Source: Actinomadura hibisca NBRC 15177
GTDB taxonomy: Bacteria; Actinomycetota; Actinomycetes; Streptosporangiales; Streptosporangiaceae
Reading direction: 5' to 3'
DNA: 64,000 bases
Assembly: GCF_001552635.1 (NCBI RefSeq)
Contig: NZ_BCRO01000033.1
Location: 1 to 64,000 of the forward strand
The notes beneath the pieces were generated by a model, which had not been told where the DNA came from, made no database searches, and saw only the letters and a list, made by a program, of their open reading frames with translations. Shown one piece after another: positions 61,867 through 64,000 of this stretch. The position numbers were made by a program, and so were the translations under genes. The number at the start of each line of letters is the position of its first letter. The stretch's first letter is position 1.

Positions 61867-62915
61867 CCCTCCTTCCCAAGGGCCTCCCCAACGGCGCGGC
61901 CCGGCTGCGGCCGGTCCAGCTCGCCGCGGCGCTGACGGTCCTGGCCGCCGCGCTGCTGGTCGGGCTGCTGGTCGGCGCCGCCGATCTCCCGGTCGGCGGC
62001 GTCGTCAGGGAGCTGCTGGACCGGCTGCCGTGGGTCCACCTCGACTCGGGCCTGTCGCCGGTCGAGCAGAACGTGCTGTTCGAGCTGCGCCTGCCCCGCG
62101 TCCTGATGGGCGCGCTGGTCGGCGGGATGCTGGCCATGGCCGGGGCCGGTTACCAGGGCGTGTTCCGCAACCCGCTCGCCGACCCCTACCTGCTGGGCGC
62201 CGCCGCCGGGGCGGGGGTCGGCGCGACGCTCGTGATCGTCGTGCTGCCCGGCGACCTGTCGTTCGGGGTTCCGCTGGCGGCGTTCGTCGGCGCGCTGGCC
62301 GGGGTCCTGCTCGCCTACGCGCTGGGCAACACCGCCGGGTCCGGCGCGGCGACGCTGGTCCTGGCCGGGGTCGCGGTCTCCACATTCCTGGCGGCGGTGC
62401 AGACCTTCCTCCAGCAGCTGCGCACCGAGGAGCTCCAGCGCGTCTACGCCTGGATCCTCGGCGGCGTCGGGTCCGCCGACTGGCGGCAGCTCGCCGTCGT
62501 GGCCCCGTACGCGCTGGTGTCCACCGGCGTGCTGCTGGCGCACGGGCGGCTGCTGGACGTGCTCGGCGTCGGCGACGAGGAGGCCACCTCGCTCGGACTG
62601 TCGGCGGCGCGTGTCAGGCTGGTGGTGCTGGCCGCGGCGTCGCTGGCGACGGCGTGCGCGGTCGCGCTCAGCGGGCTGATCGGGTTCGTGGGGATCGTGG
62701 TGCCGCACGTCGTGCGGCGGCTGGCGGGCGGCTCCTACCGCGTGGTGCTGCCGCTGTCGTTGCTGGGCGGGGCCGCGTTCCTGACGCTGGCCGACCTCGT
62801 CGCGCGCACGGTGGTGGCCCCCGGCGAGCTGCCGCTGGGCGTGGTGACGGCGTTCATCGGCGGTCCCTTCTTCGTGCTGGTGCTGCGCGCCTCCCGGCGG
62901 CAGGTGGACACGTGA
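61863..62915 (+). CDS. Cobalamin ABC transporter permease (BtuC/FecCD type)
   Basis: A 350-residue permease with about ten membrane segments. Family motifs include LRLPRVLMGALVGGMLAMAG, FRNPLADPYLLG and the coupling-loop region GLIGFVGIVVPHVVRRL. It works as a dimer with the ATPase encoded next (GTGA overlap). The start is GTG within the previous stop. Confidence 0.92.
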   Translation: MTLLPKGLPNGAARLRPVQLAAALTVLAAALLVGLLVGAADLPVGGVVRELLDRLPWVHLDSGLSPVEQNVLFELRLPRVLMGALVGGMLAMAGAGYQGVFRNPLADPYLLGAAAGAGVGATLVIVVLPGDLSFGVPLAAFVGALAGVLLAYALGNTAGSGAATLVLAGVAVSTFLAAVQTFLQQLRTEELQRVYAWILGGVGSADWRQLAVVAPYALVSTGVLLAHGRLLDVLGVGDEEATSLGLSAARVRLVVLAAASLATACAVALSGLIGFVGIVVPHVVRRLAGGSYRVVLPLSLLGGAAFLTLADLVARTVVAPGELPLGVVTAFIGGPFFVLVLRASRRQVDT

Positions 62916-63682
62916 CGGTCGAGGTCGCGGGCCTGTCGGTGGAGCTGGACGGCCGGACGGTGCTCCGCGACGTGACCATGCGCGCGCCCGCCGGTTCCTG
63001 GACGGCCGTCATCGGCCCGAACGGCGCGGGCAAGTCCACGCTGCTGCGCGCCGTCCTGGGGCTGCGTCCCGCGCGCGGCGAGATCTCCGTCGCGGGCGCC
63101 GACCCGCGCGCCCTCAAGCCGCGCCGCCGCGCCCGCCTGGTCGCCTACGCGCCGCAGTCGCCGAACCTGCCGTCCGCCATGACCGTCTTCGACTACACCC
63201 TGCTGGGCCGCTCCCCCTACATCCCGCACCTGGGCCGCGAGAGCGCCCGCGACCGGGCCGTGGCGGACGAGGTCCTGGAGCGCCTCGACCTCACCGGCCT
63301 CGCCGCCCGCGAGCTGGGCCACCTGTCGGGCGGCGAGCGGCAGCGCGTCGTGCTCGCCCGCGCGCTGGCGCAGCAGACCTCGGTGCTGCTGCTGGACGAG
63401 CCCACCACCGCCCTGGACATCGGCCACCAGCAGCAGGTCATGGAGCTGATCGACCGGTTGCGGCTCGCCGACGGGCTGACGGTCGTCACCACCATCCACG
63501 ACCTGACGCTCGCCGGGCAGTACGCCGACGGCCTGGTGCTGCTGTCGGGCGGCCGGGTCGCCGCCGCCGGGCCGCCCGCCGAGGTGCTGACCCGCCGTAT
63601 GATCGCCGAGCACTTCGACGCGCGCGTGCACGTGTCCCCCGGCCCCGACGGCCGTCCCGTCCTGTCCCTGGAGCGCCCGTGA
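62912..63682 (+). CDS. Cobalamin ABC transporter ATPase (BtuD-like)
   Basis: A 256-residue ATPase with Walker A GPNGAGKST, Q-loop YAPQSPNL, signature LSGGERQRVVLARAL, Walker B VLLLDEPTTALD and switch His in TTIHDL. Its closest pattern is the FecE/BtuD group. It starts with GTG inside the permease stop and its own stop overlaps the next start. Confidence 0.92.
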   Translation: MTVEVAGLSVELDGRTVLRDVTMRAPAGSWTAVIGPNGAGKSTLLRAVLGLRPARGEISVAGADPRALKPRRRARLVAYAPQSPNLPSAMTVFDYTLLGRSPYIPHLGRESARDRAVADEVLERLDLTGLAARELGHLSGGERQRVVLARALAQQTSVLLLDEPTTALDIGHQQQVMELIDRLRLADGLTVVTTIHDLTLAGQYADGLVLLSGGRVAAAGPPAEVLTRRMIAEHFDARVHVSPGPDGRPVLSLERP

Positions 63683-64000
63683 ACCCCGAGTTGTTCTGGC
63701 GCGAGGAGGACGGCGTCCGCCTCGGCGCCACCGTCTGGCGCGCGGGCGACGGCCTGCGCGCGGTCTCCTCGGCGATGGTCGGCGGCGGCATCGGCCCCGC
63801 CCGCTGGGTGCTGAACGCCCAGGTCGCCGGGGTCTACGCCCGCATGGACCCCGAGGCCCACCTCCACGAGCTGGCCGCCGCCTACGGCCTGGACGGTCCC
63901 GGCGTCGGGATGTTGACGGCCGCCTCGGTGAGCCGCACCTTCCTGCGCTCCGACGGCGGTGTGCACGCCTCCGCCACCGTCGGCCTGCGCGTGCCGACCT
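63679..64000 (+). CDS. cbiZ: Adenosylcobinamide amidohydrolase (CbiZ-like), cut by window edge
   Basis: The first 107 codons of a gene that runs off the right edge. It starts with GTG overlapping the ATPase stop. Motifs VSSAMVGGGIGPARWVLNAQV, then GPGVGMLTAASV are those of CbiZ, which removes the aminopropanol side chain of adenosylcobinamide so that it can be rebuilt into cobalamin. Together with the BtuFCD-like transporter it suggests import and remodelling of corrinoids. Function is assigned from motifs and context. Confidence 0.85.
   Translation, partial: MNPELFWREEDGVRLGATVWRAGDGLRAVSSAMVGGGIGPARWVLNAQVAGVYARMDPEAHLHELAAAYGLDGPGVGMLTAASVSRTFLRSDGGVHASATVGLRVPT

Overview
This is a chromosomal window from a high-GC actinomycete. 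Third codon positions are almost all G or C, GTG and TTG starts are common, and Shine-Dalgarno sites are AGGAG-like. The families present (Ser/Thr kinase with a beta-propeller tail, LOR protein, DUF2293, DUF4429/SHOCT, small S-adenosylmethionine methyltransferases, Yx(FWY)xxD lipoprotein beside an ECF sigma factor, F420-type PPOX protein) suggest a filamentous actinobacterium, plausibly Streptosporangiales (Actinomadura-like). That placement is inferred from gene content only. No rRNA, tRNA or CRISPR array was seen.

Layout. 1-19.7 kb is core-like chromosome: the start of a lipoprotein gene off the left edge, a Ser/Thr kinase, Ppx/GppA phosphatase, a LOR protein and PH and VTT/DedA membrane proteins. 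A complete sugar-uptake operon (lacI-rbsA-rbsCB fusion-rbsK) follows, with two identical LacI-type operators in front of it. Then come a DUF2293 protein, glycerophosphodiester phosphodiesterase, a lipoprotein, an aldo/keto reductase, a methyltransferase, a tyrosine-phosphatase-like protein and a large LuxR-family ATPase.

About 19.75-29.95 kb is an integrated mobile element of roughly 10 kb. It holds a serine integrase, a basic Cys-motif protein, a lone HK97-type major capsid protein, small unknown proteins, a RepA/DnaB-like ATPase, an XRE repressor, a DUF669-like protein and an XRE-TPR regulator. It also has a 978-base non-coding palindrome-rich region and a dense GGCCAG/CTGGCC array beside the ATPase gene. 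I saw no terminase, portal, protease or tail gene. Because the remaining genes are intact and carry their own ribosome sites and terminators, I read it as a possible capsid-encoding phage satellite rather than a decayed prophage. This is the most unusual part of the window.

30-60 kb is accessory and housekeeping chromosome: a Cys-nucleophile alpha/beta hydrolase with a two-domain GMC oxidoreductase, a CehA/McbA-type metallohydrolase, DUF4429, a PPOX protein, a cyclase-like protein and a lipoprotein/ECF sigma/anti-sigma operon. Further on are a Drr-type ABC exporter with a divergent TetR, HrpB helicase, a NERD protein, a histidine phosphatase, a coiled-coil protein, an SDR, threonine aldolase, a VOC protein, an SCP2-type thiolase, an MpaB-like oxygenase and a flippase-like membrane protein with a 24-bp coding tandem repeat. 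The stretch ends with a methyltransferase, a DUF559-like protein, a reading frame interrupted by an in-frame amber codon, a hydrolase, a second VOC protein and a TetR.

60.7-64 kb is a cobalamin module: a cobalamin riboswitch, then btuF-, btuC- and btuD-like genes joined by GTGA overlaps, and the start of a CbiZ-type adenosylcobinamide amidohydrolase cut by the window edge. Many genes here lack a Shine-Dalgarno but have a TANNNT hexamer 6-7 bases before the start codon, which suggests leaderless transcripts.
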